Origin: Streptomyces sp. A0642 | Lineage (GTDB): Bacteria; Actinomycetota; Actinomycetes; Streptomycetales; Streptomycetaceae | Direction of reading: 5' to 3' | Assembly: GCF_004795105.1 (NCBI RefSeq) | Contig: NZ_SSBL01000025.1 | Location: 30,978-94,977, forward strand | Length of the DNA stretch: 64,000 nt | In this document: positions 7,553 to 16,001 of the stretch, piece after piece | Layout of the letters: every line of letters begins with the position of its first letter | Numbering within the stretch: the stretch's first letter is position 1 | Program-made: the position numbers and the translations under genes | The notes under the pieces: model-generated | Told to the model about the DNA's origin: nothing | Seen by the model: the letters and a program-made list of their open reading frames with translations, nothing else | Databases searched by the model: none

Positions 7553-8928
7553 CGACGGAAGTGACGGGCAAGCCCGTCACCGTGACGTACTGGCTGTCCC
7601 ATGCCTGGCTCGGCACCCATGTCGAACCGGACGTCGTCCTGGAGGTGGCCGGCGGGCGCATCGCCGGGGTGCGGACCGGCGTCGACGCCCCGCCGCCCGG
7701 CGCGACCGCGCTGCGGGGGCTCACCCTGCCCGGGCTCGCCAACACCCATTCGCACGCCTTCCACCGCGCTCTGCGCTCCACCGTCCAGGTCGGCTCCGGC
7801 ACGTTCTGGACCTGGCGCGAGATCATGTACCAGGTCGCCTCCCGGCTCACCCCCGACACGTACTACGCCCTGGCCCGGGCCGTGTACGCCGAGATGGCGC
7901 TGGCCGGCATCACCGCGGTCGGCGAATTCCACTATCTGCACCACGGGCCCGGCGGTGTCCCGTACGACAACCCCAACGCGATGGGCGAGGCCCTGATCGC
8001 GGCCGCCCGCGAGGCCGGCATCCGGATCACCCTGCTGGACACCGCCTACCTCGCCGCCGGGTTCGGCGGCAGGCCCTCGCAGTACCAGCGGCCCGACCAG
8101 CACCAGCTGCGCTTCTCCGACACGACCGCCGACGCCTGGGCGGAGCGCGCCGCCCTGCTGAAGGGCGACGAGCACGCCCTGATCGGCGCCGCGATCCACT
8201 CCGTACGTGCGGTCCCCGCCGACCAGCTCGCCACCGTCGCCCAGTGGGCCCAGGAGCGGCGCGCCCCGCTCCACGTCCACCTCTCGGAGCAGACCGCGGA
8301 GAACGACGCCTGCCTCGCCGCCCACGGCCGCACCCCCACCCGGCTCCTCGCCGACCACGGGGTCCTCGGCCCGGGCACCACCGGCATCCACAACACCCAC
8401 CTCAACGCCGAGGACATCGAGCTCATCGGCTCGACCTCCACCGGCACCTGCATGTGCCCCACCACCGAACGCGACCTGGCCGACGGCATCGGCCCCGCGG
8501 TCGCCCTCCAGCGCGCCGGATCGCCGCTCTCCCTCGGCAGCGACAGCCACGCGGTGATCGACCTGTTCGAAGAGGCCCGCGCGATGGAGCTCAACGAACG
8601 CCTGCGCACCCGGACCCGCGGTCACTGGACGGCCGCCGCACTGCTGCGCGCCGCCTCCGCCGACGGCCACGCCGCACTCGGCAGGCCGGAGGCGGGCACC
8701 CTCGAACCGGGCGCTCCCGCAGACCTGGTGACCGTCGCCCTCGACTCCGTCAGGACGGCGGGGCCGGTGCCACGCCTGGCAGCCGAAGCGGCGGTATTCG
8801 CCGCCTCCGCGGCCGATGTGCGCCACACCGTGGTCGCGGGCCGGCACCTCGTCGTCGACGGACATCACGCGTCGGTCGACGACGTCCCCGGAGCGCTCGC
8901 CCAGGCCATCGCGGCCCTGCACCACTGA
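7549..8928 (+). CDS. hutF: Formimidoylglutamate deiminase
   Basis: A 459-residue amidohydrolase-superfamily enzyme that deiminates N-formimino-L-glutamate to N-formyl-L-glutamate and ammonia. Key features are the metal site LANTHSHAFHRALR, the HVHLSEQTAENDAC segment, and the late LGSDSHAVIDLFEEARAMEL, typical of HutF rather than of other deaminases. ATG 7549 overlaps the preceding stop by 4 bp; a GTG at 7543 would add two residues. Its presence shows that the five-step Pseudomonas-type route through formylglutamate is used. Confidence 0.93.
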   Translation: MTTEVTGKPVTVTYWLSHAWLGTHVEPDVVLEVAGGRIAGVRTGVDAPPPGATALRGLTLPGLANTHSHAFHRALRSTVQVGSGTFWTWREIMYQVASRLTPDTYYALARAVYAEMALAGITAVGEFHYLHHGPGGVPYDNPNAMGEALIAAAREAGIRITLLDTAYLAAGFGGRPSQYQRPDQHQLRFSDTTADAWAERAALLKGDEHALIGAAIHSVRAVPADQLATVAQWAQERRAPLHVHLSEQTAENDACLAAHGRTPTRLLADHGVLGPGTTGIHNTHLNAEDIELIGSTSTGTCMCPTTERDLADGIGPAVALQRAGSPLSLGSDSHAVIDLFEEARAMELNERLRTRTRGHWTAAALLRAASADGHAALGRPEAGTLEPGAPADLVTVALDSVRTAGPVPRLAAEAAVFAASAADVRHTVVAGRHLVVDGHHASVDDVPGALAQAIAALHH

Positions 8929-8981
8929 GCACCCAGGCGGTGGCTCCACGACCGCCCCCACGCAAGGAGAGCAGCCCCCCG

Positions 8982-10169
8982 ATGACGACGACCGCCCTGA
9001 CCCACATCTCCGCACTGGTCACCAACGACCCCTCCCTCGGTGACGGTTCCCCCCTCGGACTGATCCAGGACGCGGCCGTCGTCATCGAGGGCGACCGGGT
9101 CGTCTGGACCGGTGAATCAAGCAAAGCACCCGCCACTGACAAGGCCGTCGACGCCGCCGGGCGGGCCGTGATCCCCGGTTTCGTCGACTCCCACTCCCAC
9201 CTCGTCTTCGCGGGCGACCGCACCCAGGAGTTCCACGCCCGGATGTCCGGCCGCGCCTACAGCGCGGGCGGCATCAGGACCACCGTCGCCGCCACCCGCG
9301 CCGCCACCGACGACGAGCTCTCCGCCAACGTCGCCCGCTACCTGGCCGAGGCACTGCGCCAGGGCACCACGACGTTCGAGACCAAGTCCGGTTACGGCCT
9401 CACGGTCCAGGACGAGGCCCGTGCCCTGCGCATCGCCGCCCGCCACACCGACGAAGTCACCTTCCTCGGCGCCCACATCGTCTCCCCGGACTACGCGGAC
9501 GACCCGGCCGGATACGTCGACCTCGTCACCGGCCCGATGCTCGACGCCTGCGCCCCGCACGCCCGCTGGATCGACGTCTTCTGCGAGAAGGGCGCGTTCG
9601 ACGGCGACCAGGCCCGCGCGATCCTCACCGCGGGCCGGGCCAAGGGCCTCCACCCCCGGATCCACGCCAACCAGCTCGGGCACGGCCCCGGCGTCCAGCT
9701 CGCCGTCGAGCTCGACGCCGCGTCCGCCGACCACTGCACCCACCTCACCGACGCCGACGTCGACGCCCTGGCCCAGTCGGAGACCGTCGCCACGCTGCTC
9801 CCCGGCGCCGAGTTCTCCACCCGGGCGCCCTGGCCCGACGCCCGGCGCCTCCTCGACGCGGGGGCCACGGTCGCCCTGTCCACGGACTGCAACCCGGGCT
9901 CCTCGTTCACCTCGTCCGTGCCGTTCTGCATCGCCCTCGCCGTCCGCGACATGGGCATGACCCCCGACGAGGCCCTCTGGTCCGCGACGGCGGGCGGCGC
10001 GGCCGCACTGCGCCGCGCGGACGTCGGCCGGATCACCCCCGGCGCCCGCGCCGACCTGGTGGTCCTCGACGCCCCCAGCCACGTCCACCTCGCCTACCGG
10101 CCGGGCGTACCCCTGGTCCACGAGGTCTGGCGGCGCGGCGAGCGGGTCGTGGCATCGCACCCGGGCTGA
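8982..10169 (+). CDS. hutI: Imidazolonepropionase
   Basis: A 395-residue enzyme that hydrolyses 4-imidazolone-5-propionate to N-formimino-L-glutamate, the third step of the pathway. It carries the amidohydrolase metal motif VDSHSHLVFAGDRTQEF, then RQGTTTFETKSGYGL, HANQLGHGPGVQLA and the Asp in STDCNPGSS. ATG 8982 has AAGGAGAG upstream. The longer frame beginning at 8244 only reads through hutF out of frame. The gene follows hutF by 53 bp and closes the hut operon. Confidence 0.96.
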   Translation: MTTTALTHISALVTNDPSLGDGSPLGLIQDAAVVIEGDRVVWTGESSKAPATDKAVDAAGRAVIPGFVDSHSHLVFAGDRTQEFHARMSGRAYSAGGIRTTVAATRAATDDELSANVARYLAEALRQGTTTFETKSGYGLTVQDEARALRIAARHTDEVTFLGAHIVSPDYADDPAGYVDLVTGPMLDACAPHARWIDVFCEKGAFDGDQARAILTAGRAKGLHPRIHANQLGHGPGVQLAVELDAASADHCTHLTDADVDALAQSETVATLLPGAEFSTRAPWPDARRLLDAGATVALSTDCNPGSSFTSSVPFCIALAVRDMGMTPDEALWSATAGGAAALRRADVGRITPGARADLVVLDAPSHVHLAYRPGVPLVHEVWRRGERVVASHPG

Positions 10170-10203
10170 TCGGCGACCGGAAACGCCGAAGGAACGCGTC
10201 GGG

Positions 10204-10310
10204 CACCGAAACCCGGAAGGGACCCGAAACCCGGAAGGGACCCGAAACGCGGAAGGGACCCGAAACGCGGAAGGCAGCGAAAACGCGGAAGGGACCGGGA
10301 CACGGAAGGC
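10204..10310. repeat. 18-bp tandem repeat, about six copies
   Basis: Five 18-bp units begin at 10204, 10222, 10240, 10258 and 10276, and a 17-bp unit begins at 10294. The consensus is ACCCGAAACSCGGAAGGG. Copies 2 and 3 differ at a single base. The repeat lies between the hutI stop and the shared terminator. It is non-coding and has no spacers. Confidence 0.85.
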
Positions 10311-10337
10311 ACGGGAGCGGGGAGCCCCGGAACGCGG

Positions 10338-10368
10338 AAGGACCTGCCCCTCGGCGGGGCAGGTCCTT
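10338..10368. terminator. Bidirectional terminator between hutI and sigma factor
   Basis: AAGGACCTGCCCC pairs perfectly with GGGGCAGGTCCTT (13-bp stem) around a 5-nt TCGGC loop. It lies between convergent hutI and the sigma factor gene, so it can serve both. Confidence 0.8.
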
Positions 10369-10405
10369 GATCCGGCGGTCCCGCACGCGGGGCGCGGGTG
10401 CTCGC

Positions 10406-11389
10406 TCACTCCTCCAGGGTCAGTCCCTTGCGGAGCTTGACCAGGGTGCGGGAGAGCAGCCGCGACACGTGCATTTGTGAGATGCCGAGCTCGTCACCGA
10501 TCTCCGACTGCGTCATGTTGGCGACGAACCGGAGCGAGAGGATCATCCGGTCGCGGCCCGGCAGGGAGGCGATCAGCGGCTTCAGCGACTCGACGTACTC
10601 GATGCCTTCGAGGCCGTGGTCCTCGTAGCCGAGCCGGTCGGCCAGCGTGCCCTCGTTGTCGTCCTCCTCGGGCTTGGCGTCCAGCGAGCTCGCGGTGTAC
10701 GCGTTGCTCGCGGCCATGCCCTCGACGACCTCGTCATGGGTGATGCCGAGGCGGTCGGCGAGCTCGCCCACGGTGGGCGATCGGTCCAGCTGCTGGGCGA
10801 GCTCGTCGCCCGCCTTGGCCAGGTCGAGCCGCAGTTCCTGCAGGCGGCGCGGTACGCGCACGGACCAGCTGGTGTCGCGGAAGAAGCGCTTGATCTCGCC
10901 GATGATGGTCGGCATCGCGAAGGTCGGGAACTCGACGCCCCGGCTGAGTTCGAACCGGTCGATCGACTTGATCAGGCCGATGGTGCCGACCTGGACGATG
11001 TCCTCCATGGGTTCGCTGCGCGAGCGGAACCGGGAGGCGGCGAACTTGACCAGGGCCAGGTTCAGTTCGACGAGCGTGTTGCGTACGTAGGAGTACTCGG
11101 GCGTGCCCTCTTCGAGGGCCTCCAGCCGGGCGAAGAGCGTCTTCGACAGGGCCCTGGCATCCAGTGCCCCCACCTCGGCGTAGGGCGGGATCTCGGGAAG
11201 TCCTTCGAGACCGGTCACGTCTTCCGCGCTGCGGCTGCCTTCGGTACTGCTGGTGTCACTGCCACTGCTGGTGGTGCTGTTGCGCGTGCCGTCCAGGACG
11301 GCCGCAGCAGGGGAGTCTGATTCGGTCAGTCCCTGAGGACATGCCGACGTCGCGTTGTGGGTACGCGATTCGTCGAGCCGGGGTGACAT
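10406..11389 (-). CDS. sigI: SigB/SigF-family RNA polymerase sigma factor
   Basis: A 327-residue group 3 sigma factor. Region 2 spans about residues 105-175 (DIVQVGTIGLIKSIDRF, FPTFAMPTIIGEIKRFFRD), region 3 about 180-230 (SPTVGELADRLGITHDEV), and the region 4 helix-turn-helix about 290-320 (MTQSEIGDELGISQMHVSR). The first 70 residues are Ser/Thr-rich and disordered. ATG 11389 has GGAGG five bases upstream; in-frame starts at 11401-11431 are possible. Divergent STAS and ATP-binding anti-sigma genes make this the sigma of a partner-switch module. The arrangement corresponds, from memory, to sigI-arsI-prsI of S. coelicolor. Confidence 0.85.
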   Translation of the reverse strand: MSPRLDESRTHNATSACPQGLTESDSPAAAVLDGTRNSTTSSGSDTSSTEGSRSAEDVTGLEGLPEIPPYAEVGALDARALSKTLFARLEALEEGTPEYSYVRNTLVELNLALVKFAASRFRSRSEPMEDIVQVGTIGLIKSIDRFELSRGVEFPTFAMPTIIGEIKRFFRDTSWSVRVPRRLQELRLDLAKAGDELAQQLDRSPTVGELADRLGITHDEVVEGMAASNAYTASSLDAKPEEDDNEGTLADRLGYEDHGLEGIEYVESLKPLIASLPGRDRMILSLRFVANMTQSEIGDELGISQMHVSRLLSRTLVKLRKGLTLEE

Positions 11390-11670
11390 GGTCTCCTCCA
11401 TCGTTCTCGGCATATGGCTGCCGATGCCCATACGTGTTCCTGCGGTGAAGCGGCGCCTCCAAAGCCGGCCGTGGTTCGGGTGTCCCCCTACCCTTACCCG
11501 GTCCTTGCGGGTCGTTACAAGCTGCAAATGGGGCCATATGTCCGGTTTGTTGAGGTCTTCGGCTACCGCGTGGCGTAGGAAACGCGTACTGTTTCACCGA
11601 CGTCAGCGACAGCTGCGACTCATCTGCATGCACTTCGATGCAGACAGTGACGAGGCGAAGAGGGGCGGGC
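11390..11670. other. Divergent control region, sigma factor/STAS
   Basis: This 281-bp non-coding gap must hold promoters for both divergent units. On the minus strand GGGTAA and GGGTAG occur around 11490-11500, which resemble SigB-type -10 elements, but no well-spaced GNNT -35 partner was found. No promoter can be assigned with confidence. Confidence 0.3.
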
Positions 11671-12039
11671 ATGGACCGCGGGACGGTCGGCAGCGCGAAC
11701 CGGGGGCGACTTCAGGTCGATACCCGGACCGAGGGCCGCAGTGAGATTGTGACGCCGGCGGGTGAGCTCGATCACCACACGGCTGAGCTGCTGCGTGCAC
11801 CCTTGGAGCACGCGGTCGAGCAAGGGCGCGTGCGCCTGGTGGTCGACTGCTCGCGCCTCGAATTCTGTGACTCCACCGGGCTCAACGTGCTGCTCGGTGC
11901 CCGCCTCAAGGCCGAGGCTGCCGGGGGAGGGGTTCATTTGGCCGGAATGCTGCCCGTGGTGGCGCGGGTCTTCGAGATCACCGGAGCCGAGGCGGTCTTC
12001 ACCGTCCACGACTCCCTCGAAGAGGCCCTGGCCACTTGA
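11671..12039 (+). CDS. arsI: STAS-domain anti-sigma factor antagonist
   Basis: A 122-residue single STAS domain of the SpoIIAA/RsbV type. The phosphorylatable serine is Ser68 in FCDSTGLNVLLGAR, preceded by the conserved VRLVVDCSRLEF strand. When unphosphorylated such proteins bind the anti-sigma kinase and release the sigma factor. The start at ATG 11671 follows a purine-rich GAGGGG stretch; ATG 11638 has no ribosome site. It is transcribed away from the sigma gene and followed, 220 bp later, by the anti-sigma gene. The name rests on gene-order agreement. Confidence 0.8.
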   Translation: MDRGTVGSANRGRLQVDTRTEGRSEIVTPAGELDHHTAELLRAPLEHAVEQGRVRLVVDCSRLEFCDSTGLNVLLGARLKAEAAGGGVHLAGMLPVVARVFEITGAEAVFTVHDSLEEALAT

Positions 12040-12259
12040 TCGTGGCGTGTGGCGAGGCCCGGGCGCCTCTCCCGTCGCCCCCGTCACGCTTTCCGCGTAG
12101 GCGAAGTGGGTGTTGTCACCACAAGACCGGGCAGGAGACACCCCGGCGGGCCGTGGAAGATCTGCACGCTTCGTGTTCGTGCGGTACCTGTAGGGGTGTC
12201 CGCGTCAGTATTCGTATCTGTTCAATGGCGACATGGTGAATCGGTGAGGTGAAGCGCTG

Positions 12260-12808
12260 ATGAGCACCACCCGGCAGCATCCACCGGGCGACCTCGGCCG
12301 CGAGCCGGAGGACGCAGGCGTGGGTGCACGCGCCGACGCGGGCACGCGCGCTGACGCGCGCCCCGGCGTTCCCTCCGCCGCGCCCGTCGAGCCCGCGGAG
12401 TGGCAGTGGCGCACCCTGTCGCTGCGGCAGGTCAGCGGCATCGTGCCGACGGCACGTGATTTCGCCCGGCAGGCGCTCCACGACTGGGGCTGGCTGCCCG
12501 CCTCGAGCGCCGACCGCCGGGCCGCCGCCGAAGACGTCCTGCTGGTCGTCTCCGAGCTGGTCACCAACGCGTGTCTGCACGCGGAGGGCCCCGACGAGTT
12601 CCGCATCGCCCGCACGCCGAAGGCGCTGCGGGTCGAGGTCGCCGACGGTGGCGAGGGACAGCCCGCGCCCCGCACGCCGCACCGGGCGGGGCGGCCCGGC
12701 GGTCACGGCATGTTCATCGTGCAGCGGCTCTGCCTGGACTGGGGAGTCGCACGGGTGCCGGGCGAACCCGGCAAGACCGTCTGGGCGGAGCTGGCCGCCC
12801 CCGCGTAA
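12260..12808 (+). CDS. prsI: ATP-binding anti-sigma factor (RsbW/SpoIIAB-like)
   Basis: A 182-residue HATPase_c_2 protein. The first 50 residues are a Gly/Ala/Arg-rich extension, then the GHKL fold begins. The N-box is LLVVSELVTNACLHA near residue 95, the G1 region is VEVADGGEG, and the G2 box is GGHGMFIVQRL. Such proteins bind the sigma factor and phosphorylate the STAS antagonist on serine. ATG 12260 has GAGGTGAAG upstream. Neighbouring sigma and STAS genes indicate their likely partners. Confidence 0.85.
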   Translation: MSTTRQHPPGDLGREPEDAGVGARADAGTRADARPGVPSAAPVEPAEWQWRTLSLRQVSGIVPTARDFARQALHDWGWLPASSADRRAAAEDVLLVVSELVTNACLHAEGPDEFRIARTPKALRVEVADGGEGQPAPRTPHRAGRPGGHGMFIVQRLCLDWGVARVPGEPGKTVWAELAAPA

Positions 12809-12859
12809 CCCCCTCCGCAGGTTTCCCCTGCTCGTCCCCCCGGGCTCGTCAGCCCCTCC

Positions 12860-12886
12860 AAGAGCGCGCCGGATCGGCGCGCTCTT
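12860..12886 (+). terminator. Rho-independent terminator after anti-sigma gene
   Basis: AAGAGCGCGCC pairs with GGCGCGCTCTT around a GGATC loop and is followed by a T-rich tract. It closes the STAS/anti-sigma unit. Confidence 0.8.
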
Positions 12887-13001
12887 TGTCTTCCCTCCAC
12901 AAGGCCCCGGGCGTACCTTGAGCGCCCAATCTGATGTGTCGTCAGTTATGCGGGCCGCGCGGAGCGGCGCACGACGACTCCCGGCATGAGGGGAACTCGA
13001 G

Positions 13002-13667
13002 GTGTCGTACCAGAAGCGAACAGCTCTCGCGCTGGCGTCCGGGCTGGCGGGCGCGGCGGTGCTGCTGGCCGCGCCCGCCGCCCACGCGACGGTCGTCGAC
13101 GTCAACTACCAGTGCAAGACCCCGATCGGCGACAAGGCCGCTGTCTCGCCGATCGACATCAGGAGCGTCAGGAGCGGCAGCGGCTACAAGCTCACCATGT
13201 CCTTCCAGAAGGGCGTCTCCTCCAGCCCGGTCGAGCTGGGGAAGGGGGCGATGAACCCCAGCGCGGTGATCAAGGTGGGCGGCGCCGACCCGGGGCAGGT
13301 CCAGGTCTCGGGCCCCGCCAACGCGGCTGCCATCCCCGCCAACAGCCCCATCAAGATCAGCGACCTCTCGGGGACGTACACCCCGAAGAAGAGCGGCAAG
13401 GTCGACTTCACCGCCGGAGTGCTCACCATCAAGGCGCTCGGTACGACGACGACCTGCACCCCGGCGAACAGCCCGGGCCCCTCGCTCTCCCTCGACGTCA
13501 CCGCCGCGGGGGGCGGGGCGACCACACCGGACGGCGACGACTCACTGCCCAGGACGGGCCCGCTGGACTCGGCCGTGGCGCTCGGCACCCTCGGCGGCAC
13601 GGTGCTGCTGACCGGCGCGGCCGGAGTCCTGTGGCTGACCAGGCGCGGGCCGCGGGCCACGGGCTGA
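13002..13667 (+). CDS. Secreted surface protein with LPRTG sortase signal
   Basis: A 221-residue protein. GTG 13002 follows GAGGGGAACTCGAG. Residues 1-29 form a signal peptide ending AAPAAHAT. One beta-rich domain follows with two cysteines (YQCKTPIG and TTTCTPA) and the signature PSAVIKVGGADPGQVQVSGP...ISDLSGTYTPKKSGKV. The C-terminus is a complete cell-wall sorting signal: LPRTG, a hydrophobic stretch and a short RRGPR tail. The domain is clearly related to two domains in the protein at 15998-17365. It is first in a four-gene operon. Function unknown; attachment to peptidoglycan is inferred. Confidence 0.75.
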   Translation: MSYQKRTALALASGLAGAAVLLAAPAAHATVVDVNYQCKTPIGDKAAVSPIDIRSVRSGSGYKLTMSFQKGVSSSPVELGKGAMNPSAVIKVGGADPGQVQVSGPANAAAIPANSPIKISDLSGTYTPKKSGKVDFTAGVLTIKALGTTTTCTPANSPGPSLSLDVTAAGGGATTPDGDDSLPRTGPLDSAVALGTLGGTVLLTGAAGVLWLTRRGPRATG

Positions 13668-13812
13668 CCGCCGCACGAACCGCCGCCCGTCGCGGGCAGC
13701 GGGCCACGGGGCCGGCCACCCGCCCGAACGGCCCGCCGCCGACGACGCCGGCAGCGGGCCGCGGGCCGCCCCGCGCAACCGCACGCCGCCGTCCTGCACC
13801 AGGGAGCCGCCC

Positions 13813-14889
13813 ATGCCGCCGTTCACCGGTCCCGCCACCCGCCCCGCCCAGGCGCCCGACGTCCGACCGCCGTCCTCCCCGGCCCCCGCCGCCGGACCGC
13901 CGTCCGCCGCCCGGCGCCTCGCCCGGGCCCTGCCGCTGCTCGCCGCCCTGGGGTGCGCCCTCGCCACGGCGCCGGCGGCCGGTGCCACCGGGCACCCGGC
14001 CGGCCCGGTATGGGCGGCGCAGCCCGCGGCGGGCGCCACCGGGCAGCCCGAAGGCAGACCGGCCTTCTACCTGGAGGGCCTTCCTGGCAGCGTCCTGGAG
14101 GACCGGCTCTCGGTCGTCAACCCGGGACCGGAACCGGTCACCGTACGGCTGCGCGGCGCCGACGCGTACCCCCCGGGCAGCGGCGGCTTCGCCGTGCGCG
14201 GTGCGCACGGCTCCACCGGGACCGGGTCCTGGCTGCGGACGGCGAAGGACGAGGTGACGGTGCCCGGCCGGACCAGGGCCGACGTGCCGGTCTCCTTCAC
14301 CGTCCCCGAGGACGCGCTGCCCGGCGACCACCCGGGCGCGATCGTCGCCGAGAGCGGAGGCCGCTCGGTGGGCGTACGGGTCCGACTGCGGGTCGGCGGG
14401 CCCACGCTGGCCGCCCTCACGGTGGAGGACGTCACGGTGAGCGGCGGGACCCTCCACTACACGCTGGTCAACCGGGGCAACGCGGTCCTCGTGCCCCGCC
14501 TGTCCGTCAGCGTGGACGGGGCGTTCGGCCCCCTGCTGCGCCGCGCCGCCCGCCCCCTTCCGGTGGAACTGCTGCCCGGTCAGCGGGTCCGGCGCACCGA
14601 GCCGTGGGGCGACACCCCCGCCCTCGACTCCGTCACCGTACGGCTCCGCGTCACGGCGGCGGGTGGGGCGCACGCCGAGGCGACCGCCTCGGCGGCTTTC
14701 GTGCCCTGGGCGCCGGTGACCGGCGGCGCGCTGCTCCTCCTGGCCGGCGTCGCCGCCGGTGTGCACGGCCTCCGGCGCCGGCGGGCGACGCGGCGGGGCC
14801 CACGCGCCGACGACGGGGCCGGCCAGGCTCCGGAACCCGAACAGCACTCCGACGAGAGGCACGTGGTGAAGGCGGGAGCGGAATCGTGA
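13813..14889 (+). CDS. Secreted DUF916/WxL-interacting-type protein, membrane-anchored
   Basis: A 358-residue protein starting at ATG 13813 after GGAG. It has a long Pro/Ala-rich N-terminus followed by a signal segment (ALPLLAALGCALATAPAAGA). An Ig-like domain follows, beginning AFYLEGLPGSVLEDRLSVV and NPGPEPVTVRLRGADAY, as in the DUF916 proteins associated with WxL surface systems in Gram-positive bacteria. One transmembrane helix (GALLLLAGVAAGVHGL) and a basic tail end the protein. It overlaps the next gene by GTGA, so the two are translationally coupled. Probably an envelope structural or scaffolding protein. Confidence 0.6.
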   Translation: MPPFTGPATRPAQAPDVRPPSSPAPAAGPPSAARRLARALPLLAALGCALATAPAAGATGHPAGPVWAAQPAAGATGQPEGRPAFYLEGLPGSVLEDRLSVVNPGPEPVTVRLRGADAYPPGSGGFAVRGAHGSTGTGSWLRTAKDEVTVPGRTRADVPVSFTVPEDALPGDHPGAIVAESGGRSVGVRVRLRVGGPTLAALTVEDVTVSGGTLHYTLVNRGNAVLVPRLSVSVDGAFGPLLRRAARPLPVELLPGQRVRRTEPWGDTPALDSVTVRLRVTAAGGAHAEATASAAFVPWAPVTGGALLLLAGVAAGVHGLRRRRATRRGPRADDGAGQAPEPEQHSDERHVVKAGAES

Positions 14890-16001
14890 CGGGACGGACC
14901 GGACCGGCGGCATTCCGGAGCGAGCGCCGCGGGCGGGCGGCCACCCTGATGGCCGTACTGCTGGCCGCGATACTGCCGGCCCTGCTGCTCACCGCGACCG
15001 GGGCCGGGGCCGCAGGGCGTACCGCGGCAGAACCGGAACCGGTGGTCACGCTCTCGCAGAAGGAGGCGGGCAAGGGCGGCGAGGTCACCGTCAGGGGCAA
15101 GGAGTGGCACCCCGGCACCCTGCTCATGATGCTGATCTGCGGGCAGTCCACCCCCGCGCGCGGCGTGATCGGCGGCACCAACTCCTGCGCCAACGCGCAA
15201 GGCCGCGCCGTCACCACCGACGACAAGGGCGCTTTCACCAGGAAGATGCCCGTCACCGAGCCGCCCGTGCCGTGCCCGTGCGTCGTCCATGTCGCCACGG
15301 TGACCGGGGAACAGGTCCTCGCCGACGCGGTGATCGTGGTCGCAGGCCACCCCGTCGCCGCGCTGCCGAGGGAGACCGGTGACGGGAGGCTCGCCGTTCT
15401 CGCGGCCACCCGGCTGGAAGGTGACAGCGGGCTGCTGACGTGGTTCGGAGCGCCGCCGTCCCGCCGGCTCGTGTTCACCGTCGGCAACCTCGGCTCCGCA
15501 CCGGTCAAGGACCCGGTCTTCCGGGTCGGCACCGCGCACGGCGTCTACGCCGCGCAGTGGGAGGAGCGGCAGTGGCGCGGGACCGTCGAGCCCGGCCGCA
15601 AGGCCCGTATCGAACTGCCCGTGGAGCTGACGGCCGGCGCGCACGGCGACTACCAGATCTCACTGAAGTACGGCACGAAGGTGCTGGCCGAGCAGCCGTG
15701 GGGGGTCGGCCGCCCCTGGGGCGTGACGCTCTTCTGGATCCTGCTGTGCCTCGTCGTGCCCGCGGCCGTCTTCCGTATCGGCATGGCGATCGTCGACAGG
15801 GCCCGTCCGCGGCCCGGCCGCGCCGGGGGCCGCCGGCGTCCGTCCCCGCGCGCCGGAGTGACCGCGAGGTTCCCGAAACCGCGGAGCGCCCCGTCCGCGG
15901 GTAAGGCGCCGTCCCCCGGCACCACTGCGGCGGCGCTGCCGTGGTTCACCCCTGACTCCGCACCGTCAGAGCACAGACCGACGACGAAGGGACATTCGTG
16001 A
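14886..16001 (+). CDS. Secreted neocarzinostatin-like domain protein with C-terminal TM helix
   Basis: A 371-residue protein. GTG 14886 overlaps the preceding stop. A signal segment (LMAVLLAAILPALLLTATG) is followed by an Ig-like domain starting VVTLSQKEAGKGGEVTVRG. The cysteines in LLMMLICGQ, TNSCAN and VPCPCVVHVA resemble the neocarzinostatin/macromomycin apoprotein fold. A second beta domain (about 180-280) precedes a helix, VTLFWILLCLVVPAAVF, and a basic, Pro-rich tail of about 75 residues. No enediyne genes are present, so it is more likely a structural envelope protein than a chromophore carrier. It overlaps the next gene by 4 bp. Confidence 0.55.
   Translation: MTGRTGPAAFRSERRGRAATLMAVLLAAILPALLLTATGAGAAGRTAAEPEPVVTLSQKEAGKGGEVTVRGKEWHPGTLLMMLICGQSTPARGVIGGTNSCANAQGRAVTTDDKGAFTRKMPVTEPPVPCPCVVHVATVTGEQVLADAVIVVAGHPVAALPRETGDGRLAVLAATRLEGDSGLLTWFGAPPSRRLVFTVGNLGSAPVKDPVFRVGTAHGVYAAQWEERQWRGTVEPGRKARIELPVELTAGAHGDYQISLKYGTKVLAEQPWGVGRPWGVTLFWILLCLVVPAAVFRIGMAIVDRARPRPGRAGGRRRPSPRAGVTARFPKPRSAPSAGKAPSPGTTAAALPWFTPDSAPSEHRPTTKGHS

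Noticed and set aside
10204..10310. CRISPR array
   Set aside because: Units of 18 bp are directly adjacent with no spacers, and no cas genes are near.
15104..15904. Arg/His-rich frames over the neocarzinostatin-like gene
   Set aside because: Shadow frames of 14886-16001; no start signals or domains.
13813..16001. Enediyne resistance/apoprotein function for the neocarzinostatin-like protein
   Set aside because: No polyketide or enediyne genes in the window, and the protein has a C-terminal TM helix and sits in a surface-protein operon.
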